A DNA stretch of 64,000 bases from Dromiciops gliroides (GCF_019393635.1 NC_057864.1:471678117-471742116); one strand, 5' to 3'. Positions 10,969 to 22,195 are shown, counted from the first letter of the stretch. Program-made: numbers and translations. The notes: generated by a model not told the origin, from the sequence alone.

Positions 10969-11249
10969 CCTTCTTTTCTTCCTTTCCTTCCTTCACTTCC
11001 CCAGAAATCCAGTCACTTTTTCTGACCTTGGAAATCTAGGCTGGCAAGTATAGACATAGACTTTTCAGATGGTGAACCAAAAGCCCAACTCATCATCCAG
11101 CCTTTCCTTGGAAACCCCCAGGGAGGTAGAGCCTACTTACAGATCCCCCAAAAGAAGTTAGGGCCACCAGCCAAGGGTTGAACCCTGTCACACTTTCTAT
11201 AAACCAGAATCTGTCCTAACTTCATCAGAAATTTTTCTGGGTCTCATTT

Positions 11250-11391
11250 TTTTTTTGTGGGGCAATGAGGGTTAAGTGACTTGCCTAGGGTCACACAGCT
11301 AGTAAGTGTCAAGTGTCTGAGGCTGGATTTGAACTCAGGTCCTCCTGAATCTAGGGCTGGTGCTTTATCCACTGAGCCACCTAGCTGCCCC
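11250..11391 (-). mobile_element. marsupial CORE-SINE
   Basis: Reverse orientation: GGGTTAAGTGACTTGCC through CCACTGAGCCACCTAGCTGC. Flanks CTGGGTCTC and CTGGGCCTC are a likely target duplication, overlapping T-runs. Confidence 0.88.
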
Positions 11392-11448
11392 CTGGGCCTC
11401 TTTTTTAAATGTACTTAGATTTTGTTTGTTTGTTTGTTTTGTTTTGTT

Positions 11449-11587
11449 TTGGTGAGGCAGTTGGGGTTAAGTGACTTGCCCAGGGTCACACAGCTAGTAA
11501 GTGTCAAATGTCTGAGGTCAGATTTGAACTCAGGTCCTCCTGACTCCAGGGCCGGTGCTCTGTGGCACTGTGCCACCTAGCTGCCCC
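11449..11587 (-). mobile_element. marsupial CORE-SINE
   Basis: Reverse orientation: TTGGGGTTAAGTGACTTGCC through GCCACCTAGCTGCCCC. The upstream TTTG/TTTTG repeats are its A-rich tail. It is 26 bp from an oppositely oriented copy. Confidence 0.88.
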
Positions 11588-11613
11588 AATTTTTTTTAAA
11601 AAGTATTCATAGA

Positions 11614-11757
11614 GGGGGCAGCTAGGTGGCGCAGTGGATAAAGCACCGGCCCTGGATTCAGGAGGACCTGAGTTCAAATCCGACCTCAGACACTTGACAC
11701 TTACTAGCTGTGTGACCCTGGGCAAGTCACTTAACCCTTATTGCCCCACCAAAAAAA
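11614..11757 (+). mobile_element. marsupial CORE-SINE
   Basis: Full head to A-tail. The perfect 16-bp target duplication AAAAAGTATTCATAGA lies at 11598-11613 and 11758-11773. Confidence 0.93.
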
Positions 11758-11804
11758 AAAAAGTATTCATAGATTTACCGCCAGAAGAAACTCCAGAAAT
11801 CGGT

Positions 11805-11975
11805 CCATCTTCCTAAATTCAAATCCTTGCTCTGCCACTTACTCTCATGGAAACCTGAACAAATCATTTCACTTCCCTAGGCCTCAGTTTCCTCATGTGT
11901 AAAATTAGGAGGTTGGAACAGAGGGCCTCTAAGGCCCTTCCAAGCTCCAGACCTGTGGTCCTTTCATCCCATGGT
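11805..11975 (+). repeat. MIR-type SINE
   Basis: GCTCTGCCACTTACTCTCATG, GGCCTCAGTTTCCTCATGTG and AGGCCCTTCCAAGCTCCAG. Confidence 0.8.
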
Positions 11976-12179
11976 CCCTCACTTAACACAAACCAAAACC
12001 GAAGCCCAGAGAAATGAAGGGATTTGCCTGAGGTTATAGAGACAATAAGAAAGCCAGGTTTCTAGTCCAGCCTGGATGACTCTTGCCATTTCATCTTACT
12101 GTTCTTGTTCAATGCAGCAGATGTAGAAGAGGGAATTAGGAGAAAACTCACCTTTTCCTATACTGACCCCAAGGCGATT

Positions 12180-12480
12180 TTTGCAGGGAGTAAATTCTCT
12201 TCATTTGAGCTTGTTTTCATTTCTCTCTTTGACCTAAAAGTCAAGTGTGTGGAGAAATTCTAATTAATTGAACTTTTCAATTGGTTAATCCAGGTTTGAC
12301 TATGCATTGTCAACATTTCAGTATCCAGTTTCGTGCCATCCTGTCACAAATGGGCATTTGGTTAAATTTCCCTTCAAGTGTTTGATGATAGAGATTCCTG
12401 CAGACACTGTGAATTTCCTCACCATAGGAAAACGTATGCATTTCAGTTCTTAATCCTTATCATGTAATGGATTTTTCATG
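12180..12480. other. non-repetitive island, conserved-element candidate
   Basis: Includes TTCTAATTAATTGAAC next to TTTTCAATTGGTTAAT, an AT-rich imperfect palindrome with homeodomain-like cores, then TGCATTGTCAACATTTCAG. No repeat was recognised. Confidence 0.35.
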
Positions 12481-12721
12481 TTGAGAATTTGGTGCCAAAG
12501 AAATTGAGGCAAATGGAAAAAAAGGTGGGTATGAGGGAACAGGCTAGAAGAAGGCAGTGTTTTTGAACAAAAGCTGAAAATAAAAGAGGCATTTTCATCA
12601 ACTCATGTCTGAAGCATCAGATTTGCTTCTGTTGGATGCAAGGGCATTGCCCTTGAATGTTGTTGTCATTGGTGGTGGTGGTCCTTCATTTTCCTACTGG
12701 GCTTTGATAGCTCTTAGATGG

Positions 12722-12780
12722 AGAGATGGATGGATGGATGGATGGATGGATGGATGGATGGATGGATGGATGGATGGATG
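12722..12780. repeat. (ATGG)n microsatellite
   Basis: About fourteen uninterrupted GGAT-type units; purity suggests current length variation. Confidence 0.95.
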
Positions 12781-12810
12781 AGAAGCACCTGCTCCCCCGC
12801 AAGTGGGACA

Positions 12811-12897
12811 GGATCTACTAGGTCTTTAGTTTGTTAGTCCCAAGAATCATCTGTAGCTCTTCTGTGTTGCTAGGCCCTTCACCCCCATATCCAAGTG
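12811..12897 (+). repeat. direct-repeat copy 1
   Basis: TCTTTAGTTTGTTAG, ATCTGTAGCTCTT, TGTGTTG and TCACCCCCATATCCAAG recur in the same order at 13594-13668. The copies are diverged. Confidence 0.65.
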
Positions 12898-12969
12898 GAG
12901 ATCCCTAAAAAATACTGCAGGCTTGAGGTACATTGTAGGCATGGGTCATCATTCACTTGAAACTATAGC

Positions 12970-13330
12970 TCAAGAGCCCTAACTAATGTTTGTCTTTTAC
13001 CAACCAGTTAGAGGACACATTAGCTCCCAGTCAAAGATGTTTAATTAAATAGCCTAACAAGATAAGTGTCAAGAAAAATGTCCCAATATAAGAAGGGATA
13101 CACCCTCCCTCAGACTACCATACCATTAGTGAGAGAGAAGACATATCCAAGGAACATGTATGACCCCAGAACACAGATGACAGGGCACATATATGGGGAA
13201 CACACATACCCTGACAACACTTATGGCCAGGATACATATGTGTTTGGGGGAATCCACATCTTCAGCACAAGGAAGCTGCTGCTATCCTATAAGAAAGTCA
13301 TCCGACAGGCTGAACTAGGGGCCTGAGCTG
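12970..13330. repeat. unclassified repeat, LTR fossil possible
   Basis: CTAATGTTTGTCTTTTACC, CCAGTTAGAGGACACATTAG and the following TTTAATTAAATAGC parallel the segment at 26570-26700. The family could not be named. Confidence 0.35.
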
Positions 13331-13429
13331 ATTTATTCTCTATGCCAGATGCCTCCACTATTGGACTTGTGCTACTATCTCTATTGTCTCTGTTGCTGCT
13401 GCTGCTGGACTTTGTGGGAAAGGTCTCTT

Positions 13430-13590
13430 GTTTTTGTTCACTTGTGTCTGACTCTTCATGACCCTTTGGGGGTTTCCTTGGCAAAGACACTGGAGTGGAT
13501 TTCTATTTCCTTCTGCTCATTTTACAGATGAAGAAACTGAGGCAAAGAAGGTTAAGTGACTTGCCCAGGGTCACACAGCTAGTAAGGGGA
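13430..13590 (-). repeat. CORE-SINE with BovB/RTE-like tail
   Basis: TGTCTGACTCTTCATGACCC, GGGGGTTTCCTTGGCAAAGA, CATTTTACAGATGAAGAAAC and GGGTCACACAGCTAGTAAG, all reverse orientation. Confidence 0.85.
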
Positions 13591-13593
13591 AGT

Positions 13594-13668
13594 GGTCTAC
13601 CAGCTCTTTAGTTTGTAAGCCATCTGTAGCTCTTTTTGTGTTGTCAACCCCGTCACCCCCAGATCCAA
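13594..13668 (+). repeat. direct-repeat copy 2
   Basis: Partner of 12811-12897: CTCTTTAGTTTGTAAG, CATCTGTAGCTCTTT, GTGTTG and GTCACCCCCAGATCCAAG. Confidence 0.65.
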
Positions 13669-13959
13669 GCCTGGAAGACCAGGGAATTGTGTAATTATGT
13701 ATTATCTATAATTTATCAAAACATATGATGTAGGCTCTCATATCATCTTTAGATTTATGATCCCTAGCTCTCAACACAAGTAGCCACCTTTTTTCAATCA
13801 TTCTTTGGTGACAGGCTTTACACTGTTTGTCCTTAATATCAAGCCTGTTACATAGTGCTCTACTGTTAATGTAGAAAAGATAGAAAAACCTGGACTAGAC
13901 AATATTATACTGGATTAATGGCCTGACCCAAAGTGTAGCCGTTAATGGATCAAGATGAG

Positions 13960-14350
13960 CTTGAAAGAAGGTCTCCAGTGGAGTGGCCCAGGTGTCTCTT
14001 TGGATCCATGCTGTTTTCCATTTATTAATTTCTTCAGTCAAGGCATAGATGAGGAGTTTATCACATGTGCAGGTAATACAAAGCTAAGAGGGAGTAGCAA
14101 ACATACTGGACTGGAATTGGGATTCAGAAAAATCTTGACAAGGTAGAATGTTGGCCCAAATCTAATCCCATCAAATTGAATAGTAATAAATGCAAAGTCT
14201 CACACTTGGGTTCAAAAAATCAACTTCACAAGTTCAAAGAGGTGTGGATACACTGAAGTTTTTCTGGAAAAAAATTGGAGGCTCTAGTAGACTATAAGCT
14301 CAATGTGAATTAATAGTGTGGTAGGTACTACACCCAAGAGAATAAAACTT
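13960..14350 (+). repeat. CR1/L3 LINE reverse-transcriptase fragment
   Basis: Reads like L3 GVPQGSVLGPVLFNIFINDL followed by FADDTKLGG. The window has CAGGTAATACAAAGCTAAGA (CAGNTKL), then TGTTGGCCCAAATCTAATCC and CACACTTGGGTTCAAAAAAT. The catalytic aspartates are not kept (NT in place of DD), as expected for a dead LINE. Confidence 0.75.
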
Positions 14351-14399
14351 GGGTCTTTTGAGAAAGGACAAAAACAAGAACAAGAACAAGAAGTCCCTG

Positions 14400-14545
14400 C
14401 AATGTGGGAAGAGCTGAAGATTTTATTACCTATGCAAACTTAGACAAGTCACTTCACATCCTGCAGCCTCAGTTTCCTCCTCTGCAAAATGAAGAATTGT
14501 ACTACATGGACTCTGGGTCCCCTCCAGCTCCTTGGATCCTATGAA
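14400..14545 (+). repeat. MIR-type SINE
   Basis: GCCTCAGTTTCCTCCTCTGC and CCCCTCCAGCTCCTTGGATC. Confidence 0.7.
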
Positions 14546-15089
14546 TATTTCAACACCCCCTCTTGGCACCAATCCTCCCTCTCTCTGCCCTTGTCTTGGA
14601 CTCAGCACAGCAACTCTCTTGGGTTCAGTCATCTCTGCATTGCTCCCACCTCAGGATTCCTCCCTGGTTCTGGCTCAGTTGCAGCTTGGGTGATAGATAA
14701 TTAGGTAGATGTCGGGGTGCTTTGTCCCTCCTGAGCAGGTGGGAAACACTGCATTGAATAAAAGATACTCATCCCTGGGTGTCAGAGAGGTTTGTAATTG
14801 TATCTGAGCCTGGCTTTGGAGGCAGAAATTTCCTCGAGGAAAGCTCTTGGGTGATCAGATTGCTGCAGGGGTGAGGTCCAAAAGGGAATAATAACCTTCA
14901 GGAGATGAAGTCCCTGGTCTGGAACAGCCTAATTGGAGATGTGACGGAGAAGAGTCCCCCCCAGACAAGGAAATCTCTGGCTGGTTTCCTTTGAGGCGGT
15001 GAGGACTTCCTATTGTCAGCATCAGTTCTGGGGTGATGGGAGGCTGTTGGTCTTGCCTGGCCAAAAAGCCAAGGTGTGATTGAAAGAGA

Positions 15090-15257
15090 AAGGTGGTTAG
15101 CATAATAGTGGAAAGAGCAACGGATTTGCAGTCTGAGGAGCTGGGTTTGAATCTCGGCTCTATCATTTACTAACTGTGTAACTTTGGGCAAGTCACATCA
15201 GATCTATGCTCCTCATTTTCCCATCTACAAAATTAGTCAACTTCAAAGGTCCCTTCA
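15090..15257 (+). repeat. MIR-type SINE
   Basis: ATAGTGGAAAGAGCAACGG, GGGTTTGAATCTCGGCTC and CTTTGGGCAAGTCACATCAG. Confidence 0.8.
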
Positions 15258-15258
15258 C

Positions 15259-15663
15259 GGCAGCTAGGTGGCACAGTGGATAGAGTACTAGGCCTGGAGT
15301 CAGGAAGGCTCATCTTCCTGAGTTCAAATCTGGCCTTAGACACTAACTGCGTGACTCTGGGTAAATCACTTTACCCTGTTTGCCTCAGTTTCCTCATCCA
15401 TAAAATGAGCTGGAGAAGGAAATGGCAAACTGCTCCAGTGTCTTTGCCAAGAAAACCCCAGAGCTGGGGCAGCTAGGTGGCGCAGTGGATAGAGCACCGG
15501 CCCTGGAGTCAGGAGTACCTGAGTTCAAATCTGGCCTCAGACACTTAACACTTACTAGCTGTGTGACCCTGGGCAAGTCACTTAACCCCAATTGCCTCAC
15601 TAAAAAAAAAAAAAAAATCCCAGAGTCATGAAGATTCAGACAGGACTGAATAAAGACTGACAA
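15259..15663 (+). repeat. CORE-SINE with BovB/RTE-like tail, host of a nested SINE
   Basis: GGCAGCTAGGTGGCACAGTG through AACTGCTCCAGTGTCTTTGC and AAGAAAACCCCAGAG. It resumes after the insert with TCATGAAGATTCAGACAGG and ACTGAATAAAGACTG. Confidence 0.9.
15464..15615 (+). mobile_element. marsupial CORE-SINE nested in another SINE
   Basis: Intact head and A-tail. Flanks AACCCCAGAG (15454-15463) and AATCCCAGAG (15616-15625) form the target duplication. Confidence 0.92.
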
Positions 15664-15669
15664 CAATGA

Positions 15670-16110
15670 CAAAAGTCCTTTCTGTCTTTAAGTTTTTGAC
15701 TTTATGATCTAACAATTAGCCACCACCAATGAGCCACTAGGCACAAAAGTCTGGGGCACTGATCCTTTCCCTTTTCGCTAAGGGGTTCCTCTGCTCTCAA
15801 CCCATGCACAGAGACTAGTTTCAGTCCTAGAGGACCCTGGTCTGTATTGAGAGGAAGAAGATTCTTTTTTTTCACACTATGCCCTCACTGCGATGAAATT
15901 TATTTAAAGCTTTTACTTGTCTAATGTCAAGGGCCTCATAGTAGAGAGTAAAAAAAGTATTCGGTATGCAATTGTATAAGGTGAATCAGGTATGGGACAG
16001 CTATTTATTTCCTCTACATACGGTGTTTTACTAAATTATTTGTGCTAGGCTGTACTTTTCTGAAATTATTGCTACTTATAAATTAATGGTTATTGCACCC
16101 ATTTTGGCAG
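15670..16110. other. no gene or named repeat recognised
   Basis: Unique-looking, AT-rich toward 16000-16110. Nothing coding seen. Confidence 0.45.
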
Positions 16111-16119
16111 TAAGTATTT

Positions 16120-16590
16120 ATTATTAATTAATATTACATACTAGTAAAATGTTGACCGTGTGTCTCTCCGGCTTCCCCACTAGCATCAGACTTACAGGCC
16201 TAATTATATACCCCTAAAAGACAGCATTCCGAGCCAAGAGAGTGAGGGCACGTGAAGAGTAAAAGAGTAAAGAGATTGACCCTGGTGTGCCCAGGGATTT
16301 CATCCCCCTTAGATAGAGGTGGGTCACCATACATTGATCTAAGCTAATTGGTTATAGCCTCATTCGGTTCCATTGATTGTCATGACTTGGAGGGTGGTCT
16401 AGAAAGCAAATTCCAACAGTCTGGGTGTGCTTTTTCTCCTAGCTAAACAAAAGAATCAATCTGCATTCCTTTTGTTTGCCTGGGCTCATCCCAGGCACTG
16501 AGCTTCTGGGATGAGGGGGAGAGAGAGAGCAGCTAAGCTAATGTCTGGATCTTTCCTAGAAATTCATTATTAATAATTATTTTCTCACAA
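16120..16590. other. unassigned sequence, possible LTR fossil
   Basis: Ends in TTATTAATAATTATTTTCTC, a motif similar to that beginning other blocks at about 9200 and 39185. The family could not be named and no genes are inside. Confidence 0.25.
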
Positions 16591-16599
16591 CACACACCA

Positions 16600-17215
16600 A
16601 AAAATGCCTAATACACACGATTTGCATTCTCTTTCCATTTTACTTCTACTATACAACATCATAGTCAAGAAGGCAGATTTTATTGGATGAATAAGAAAAA
16701 TGAACAAGTACATGGGTGAAATTCCCACTCCGGCTTTTCTGGGCCCACCCTTTACCCTCCTTCTCTCTGGCCTTCATCATTGCCTTCTGATAGCCTGGGC
16801 ACAGTGCCGTGTTCCTGCCTGTCCCTGTCACCATCTCTCAGACAGATTCTTGGGTTTCAAAGGTGAAACACCGATGTTAGAAATGGGAAAGAAAGGCATG
16901 TGTATGATGAAAATAGCATGCCGTTGGAGGAGCTGTCACTCCGAGGAAATGTCTCACAGCCAGTGCAGTCCGAGGAAAGAAGTGACATCCGCAGAGGGAG
17001 CAGGGAGCAGTCTACCTACACTCCTGGAATTGCTTATTATTTGGGCAAATGATGCTTTAAAGGGATACTGTCTGCCCCCTTCTCTGCTCTGCTCTCAGAC
17101 ACCCATCCCAGAAGCCATTCTGGAGTGGGATGGACAAGAGCAGAAAGCACAGTGGTTTGGAACAGGCTACATTTGTTCTATCGTTCCTCCAGACATTTGC
17201 AATGACTCTGATTGA
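16600..17215. other. unique sequence with a chance 171-codon ORF
   Basis: An open frame at 16700-17215 has low-complexity, Cys/Leu-rich content, no domain and no splice context. I treat it as non-coding. Confidence 0.5.
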
Positions 17216-17329
17216 GGTGGGGTGGGTGGGAGGATGCCAGATGTGAAGGTGATGGGGAAACAAGCCTCCCTTCCACCCCTTCTTGGTTATGCTCTCTTCC
17301 ATTTGTTTTGGGTTCTAATAATCTGGGCA

Positions 17330-17460
17330 AAGACGTGTCCGTGTTGGGATCAGGAAGATCTGGATTCAAGTCCCGCCTCCAACACGTGCTGTGTGACCCT
17401 GGGTAGGTCCTAACCTCTCAGGGTTCCAAGCAGCTAGCCCTCTGAGACTGTGAGCCACAC
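17330..17460 (+). repeat. MIR-type SINE fragment
   Basis: GATCAGGAAGATCTGGATTC and GCTGTGTGACCCTGGGTAGG. Confidence 0.7.
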
Positions 17461-17724
17461 ATGGTTTGCTGACTAGTCTCACTGGAGTTTGCACACTAAA
17501 GAGTTTCTTATACCTTTGAAACCCTAAATCTGGACCAAACCCTGCTTCCCAAATGAAACCCCCATCCTATGAGTAGTCATGGTGTTTTCTTCCTCTCTCC
17601 CACAGAAAGTGAGCCCCAAGAGGAGCAGGAATTGGTTTGTTTTTATCTTTATATCTCTGTATTCAACACAGAATTTTACATCTTTGGGAACTGGGATTTG
17701 GGATTAGACTTGGGAGTTCATTGA

Positions 17725-17870
17725 TATTGGGGACTCTCGTGTGAGGAAATTCCCTGCACTAATGCATATTGGCACCTGGTCTTTAACTTTTAATCTTAGA
17801 AAGTAGCCTGGGGAATTGAGAGGTCTAGTGACTTACCCAGGGTCACACAGTCAGGATGTGTCAGAGGCAG
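17725..17870 (-). repeat. antisense MIR-related fragment
   Basis: GAGGAAATTCCCTGCACTAA, then GTGACTTACCCAGGGTCACAC. Related pieces occur at 31550 and 41170. Confidence 0.6.
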
Positions 17871-17879
17871 GTGGGCAGG

Positions 17880-18128
17880 AAGGATTTAGTAAGTGTCTAC
17901 TATGTTCCAGGCACTATGCTAAGCTCATTAAAAATATTATCTCATTGGATTCCCACATCAACTCTGGGAGGTAGATGCTGTTATTATCTTTATTTTACAA
18001 CTGAGAAAGCTGAGGCAAACAAAAGTTAAGCAACTTGTCCAGGGTCACACAACTGGTAAGTAACTGAGACTGGATTTGAACTTAGGTCTTCCTGGCTCCA
18101 GGCCTGGTGGTGCCATCTAACTAGGACC
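17880..18128 (-). repeat. antisense MIR, near full length
   Basis: TACTATGTTCCAGGCACTATG, ATTATCTCATTGGATTCCC, TTTACAACTGAGAAAGCTGA and GGTCACACAACTGGTAAG, all quoted in part and in consensus order. Confidence 0.85.
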
Positions 18129-18489
18129 AGAACTTAGGCAGGCTCACGGGTACTCCTGGTTACTTGTGGATAACTGAGTCTCTGTCCTTGAAGAGTCTAC
18201 ATTCTATTTGGGGAAACATGATAGATATACATGAAATGGTTCAATTTCTCCCAGTTCCCCAGGCTCAAATCCTTGGAGTCATGGAGCCCTGTAGATTTTT
18301 TCTTCACAATTTTGCCTGAATTTGTCTACTCCTTTCCATTCTTCTTGTCCCAAGGGACCTTAGAGATCCTCCAGGCTAATGCCCTTCCCCAGTCTGGTTC
18401 CTGACTCTCTTCATAATACCACACTGCCTCTTATGATACTTAACATATAGTTTGTTGAACTGAATTGAAACTACCAAGCTTGGTACTTA

Positions 18490-18628
18490 TTTGCTACTTC
18501 TTCTTCTTCAGATAAAGTATAACCTCTTTGAGGGTGGGGACCATTTTCATTTTTTGACTCTATCCCCAGTGCTTAGAATAGTACCTGGCACATAGAAGGC
18601 ATTCACTAAATGCTCATTGATTTAATGT
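18490..18628 (+). repeat. L2 LINE tail
   Basis: CCTCTTTGAGGGTGGGGACC and GTACCTGGCACATAGAAGGC. Confidence 0.75.
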
Positions 18629-18844
18629 TTGATCGCCCAACTCTACCAAAAAGGGGGTGACAGAAGCTATTGAGTTCTAGCTCCACCAGGGCTCCTGAGC
18701 TTCATTCTACCTGATTCCCTGCTCCATGATCACCACAGATGCATTTTAGGCTGACAACAGGGCCCATCAGTGACCTTCCTAGGTTATGGAACAAATAAAT
18801 GCCTTACAAATGAGTCCAGGCAGAAAAACATCTGCCTTCCAATA

Positions 18845-19010
18845 CTAAATGATAGAGATTTGGTAAGGACCTCAGAGGTAATGGAGTCTGGTGCCCTCAT
18901 TCTGCAGAAGACATGACACAGACCCAAGTAGGGGATTTGCCCAAGGCCATAAGGCAAGTTAGACTTCCTGGGACTAGAATGGAGGTCTCTTCATGACATG
19001 TCACTATCTC
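18845..19010 (-). repeat. antisense MIR-type SINE
   Basis: GGTAAGGACCTCAGAGGTAA, GGGATTTGCCCAAGGCC and the weakly kept end. Confidence 0.6.
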
Positions 19011-19149
19011 AACTATAGCATGCTGAAAAATCTCCATGGATGACGAATAAGGCAGGGACATATAAGAGGTTGATCAAGGATGCTCCTTGATCAATTTTGA
19101 TGCATTTATTCAGAGTTAGAATATTGTTTGGAACCTTTGACCATCTATA

Positions 19150-19335
19150 CTTTTCTCTATATGGGCAGCACAGCATAGTGGATAGAATTTTGGCTTTGGG
19201 GTCAAGAAGAGCTGGGTTCAAATTCAACCTCAGACACTTAATAACTGTGACTTTAGGCACTTAAACTCTGGGCAAAATGAGGCGGGACTCCATGACCTCT
19301 CTAAGGTTCCTTCTATCTCCCAAACTATGAACATG
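19150..19335 (+). repeat. MIR-type SINE
   Basis: GCACAGCATAGTGGATAGAA, GGGTTCAAATTCAACCTCAG and CTCTAAGGTTCCTTCTATC. Confidence 0.75.
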
Positions 19336-19339
19336 TCCA

Positions 19340-20985
19340 TTGATTCCTTGTGAAGAGGACAAAAGAGAACTCCTGATTAAACCTTAGTCCCTGGGTCTAC
19401 AAGAGATGGTAATGGCCAAAGTGGTGATGGAGTTTCCTAGAAAACCATATTGGAATTATATGTTCACACTTCCATGTCCTCAGAGGGGAGTTGATGGACA
19501 ATGTCCCTCTTGAACCCTTGCTCCCAGGAAAGGGGTAGAGAAGGGGTAGAGATTCCCCAGATAATGTAACCCTAGAATTTAGTCTTCTGATCAAAGAAGA
19601 AAGATTTCTTGGGCAGCCCTAACCCCAACTTCAGAAATTTTTCCCTCTATACAAAGAAGGGGAATTTCCCAAGAGAGAAAAGAGGATTGCCCACATTGTC
19701 CCAAAGTTAGAGGGCAATAATGAACTTAAGTCATGAAATGGAAGAGCAAAGCCCCAGCTATTATAGTGAATTATTCCGACAATGTCCTAAGGGACGAGGA
19801 GCCTCCTTAACAGACCAAAGCATTTCCCCTTTCAGGGTGACCCAATCAATATGGGCAAACTCTGAAGACCTTGTGGGGAAATGCAGCCATTTGTAGAGGA
19901 AAGAAAATTATATAAATTGTTTATGGGCTATTGAGAGTTCTCTATGCTCATGGGGTCTTGTGATTCTTGTGTGTTTTATGCATGACATTAAATAAGAGGG
20001 CTATCCTATATTTGATAACATTATTACCTGAAGTGCTTGTACACAGGTTGAGTTTCTTATTACCAACATCTATGTAAACCTAGATATAAGCAAATTACTA
20101 TTTATAAAGGTGTATAAATAGAAAAATTAGCCAGAACCACTTGAAAAATCTCATTAGAAATGTTAAGGAGTATCTGAAAACACCTAACTTCTGTTATTTT
20201 AATAAAAGAAATAACAGTGGGTTTTAGAAACTTACCCTATTTTGGGGGGTACCCCAGAAAGCTATTGGTGGAATGTTATCTAATAGCCCTCCAGTCTTAT
20301 CCAATATTGTCTTAAGCTGTTATCTTAATTCTTGTCTTAACTAATAAACTAATTGTTCTCTTTGGTGATTCATTTTTTTATTCTTTTTTTCAAAAGCTAT
20401 ATTCAGAGGTTTTCCAGAATGAGCTCTGAGTGGGAACATAACAGGTCAAAGAGACATTTATGGTTGTCACCAAGAAAAGGCATAGTATATGAGAGCCCAG
20501 AAGTGGAGGTCCCTGGGTCAGGGCTACAGACATAATGTCTAGACTTCAGGGCTTGGGGAAAGAAGAGAGCCTGTCACACCATATGTCTTGATATCAGTCT
20601 GGACACCACTTCAAGGAGAGTGGGTAAAATTTAAACAGGAACATCAATGTCATCAAAGGCCATTCTTTCCTGACACATAGTAAATAGAGCTATGTTGCCA
20701 AAGTGTCACCATTTTTGACTCCACCCAAGTAAGTTTCTAGGATCCATTGTCCTTTGCTATGTGTTAGGATGTCTCCAACTTGCTAGCTGCAGTGGGGAAG
20801 CTAAGCTGTTCTCTAAGGAAGCAGCAATACTTGAAATCCAACCACTCTGCCCAGCGGTGAGCAATGCCCCTTCCATGGGACTCCTGTGCCACTCAGCAAT
20901 GGCAAGGAAAACTAAAGGACATGAAGAAATGCCACATTGCCTTTTAGGGGATTAGGACATTCGTTAGCTGCATACTAGAGATAAA
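19340..20985. other. unassigned stretch, LTR fossil possible in part
   Basis: No named repeat or coding gene. The block at about 19600-20350 has LTR-like composition (TATATAAATTG, GTGATTCTTGTGTG) but no diagnostic ends I trust. Confidence 0.25.
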
Positions 20986-20989
20986 CCCA

Positions 20990-21190
20990 GCCACACAGGG
21001 ACTTTGCAGTTGATTATTAATGACAAAGGGATGAAGGCAAACAGCAGGGTCCCACCTTTCTGTCTTTAATTCCAAAGCAGCAAATGTGGTCTTCAAAAAT
21101 AATTGATCTTTTTTGTTCACTTTTCTTTTAGAAAAACTTGTGCAAATGAACAGTTTAAGCAGTAAAGCTGCAGGTTCTCGGTCTGGGTGG
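20990..21190. other. non-repetitive island, conserved-element candidate
   Basis: TTGATTATTAATGACAAAG, AAAATAATTGATC and GTGCAAATGAACAG. No repeat match. Confidence 0.3.
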
Positions 21191-21559
21191 CTCTTTTATG
21201 ACTGAGGATGGAGGGTCAGACCTGGGCAGGGCACAAGGGCTCAGTGCTCTGACCAGAAATGCAGGCAGGTCCATCTCTTCTGATGGCATCCGATCTCCCA
21301 GAATTCCAGCCTCAAAGAATCACATTTAGTCTGCAGATCACTTATCCCCAGGCGAATCACCAGGTGTGAGTAATGGTCACCAGATACACTAAGTCTGAGG
21401 ATGCTATCTGTCATGTCCTGGATTAAGGCCAAGGTAAGAAAGCAGACCACATGAGCATGTGGGGCTGACAAAGAGGAGGGAGTCACTCATTACCACCAAC
21501 CTCTACCTCCTCATGCCATAACTACTACATTTCTTGACTGCTGGTCCCAGGTACTTCCT

Positions 21560-21868
21560 GGCCATCTCCTCATGCTGCCCATACTCTGGATGGCCATTGG
21601 TCTTACCTCCTTCCCACTGCAACCTTGGCCTCTACCTCTGACTCCCTCAACTCTCATAGGAGAATTGTTACCTCGTTTTGCAGGAAATCAGGTCTGCATA
21701 CCATTTGTCAGACATGTCCTTGCCGTGCCACTCCTCAGGTGCCAACCCCCTCTTCCAGTGCCCCTTTCTATGCTGTCTTCCCTCAATAGAATGTAAGGCT
21801 GGGGGGGGGGCAGGAGCAACCCCCAGCACTTAGCACAGTGCCTGATGTAGAGAAAGTGTTTAATAAAT
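21560..21868 (+). repeat. L2-like LINE 3' end
   Basis: GAATGTAAGGCTGG, a G-run, then CACTTAGCACAGTGCCTGA and TTTAATAAATGTTTTCATC. The preceding C/T-rich part fits the L2 3' region. Confidence 0.65.
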
Positions 21869-21899
21869 GTTTTCATCAGTGTATTTATGTAGCCAACTA

Positions 21900-22195
21900 C
21901 TTTCTATCTTTTTGTCCATCTATCTCTATAGAGCGACGGCAGTTTCTATGTCTCTTTCTATCTTTCTATCACCTATCTCTATATCTGTCTTCCTACCTAG
22001 CATCTATTTCCACATCTATTTCTATATCCATCTGTCATCTACTTCTATACCTATCTATTTATCTAGCATCTATTTCTATGTCTATCATCTACCTATTTCT
22101 ACATCTATAAATCATTTATTTCTATGTCTGTCATCTATTTCTATTATCCATCCATCCATCCATCCATCTATCCATCCATCTATCTGCCTACTTGT
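21900..22195. repeat. degenerate (CTAT)n / (CATC)n array
   Basis: About 300 bp of ATCTATTTCTAT-type units ending in pure CATCCATCCATCCATC. Confidence 0.92.

Noticed and set aside
12722-12780. Regular short repeats as a CRISPR array
   Set aside because: Four-base microsatellite in a mammalian genome; no spacer structure.
16700-17215. 171-codon plus-strand ORF, the longest outside AUTS2
   Set aside because: No domain, no plausible start or splice context, low-complexity residue mix, and several other frames are open nearby. Best read as chance.
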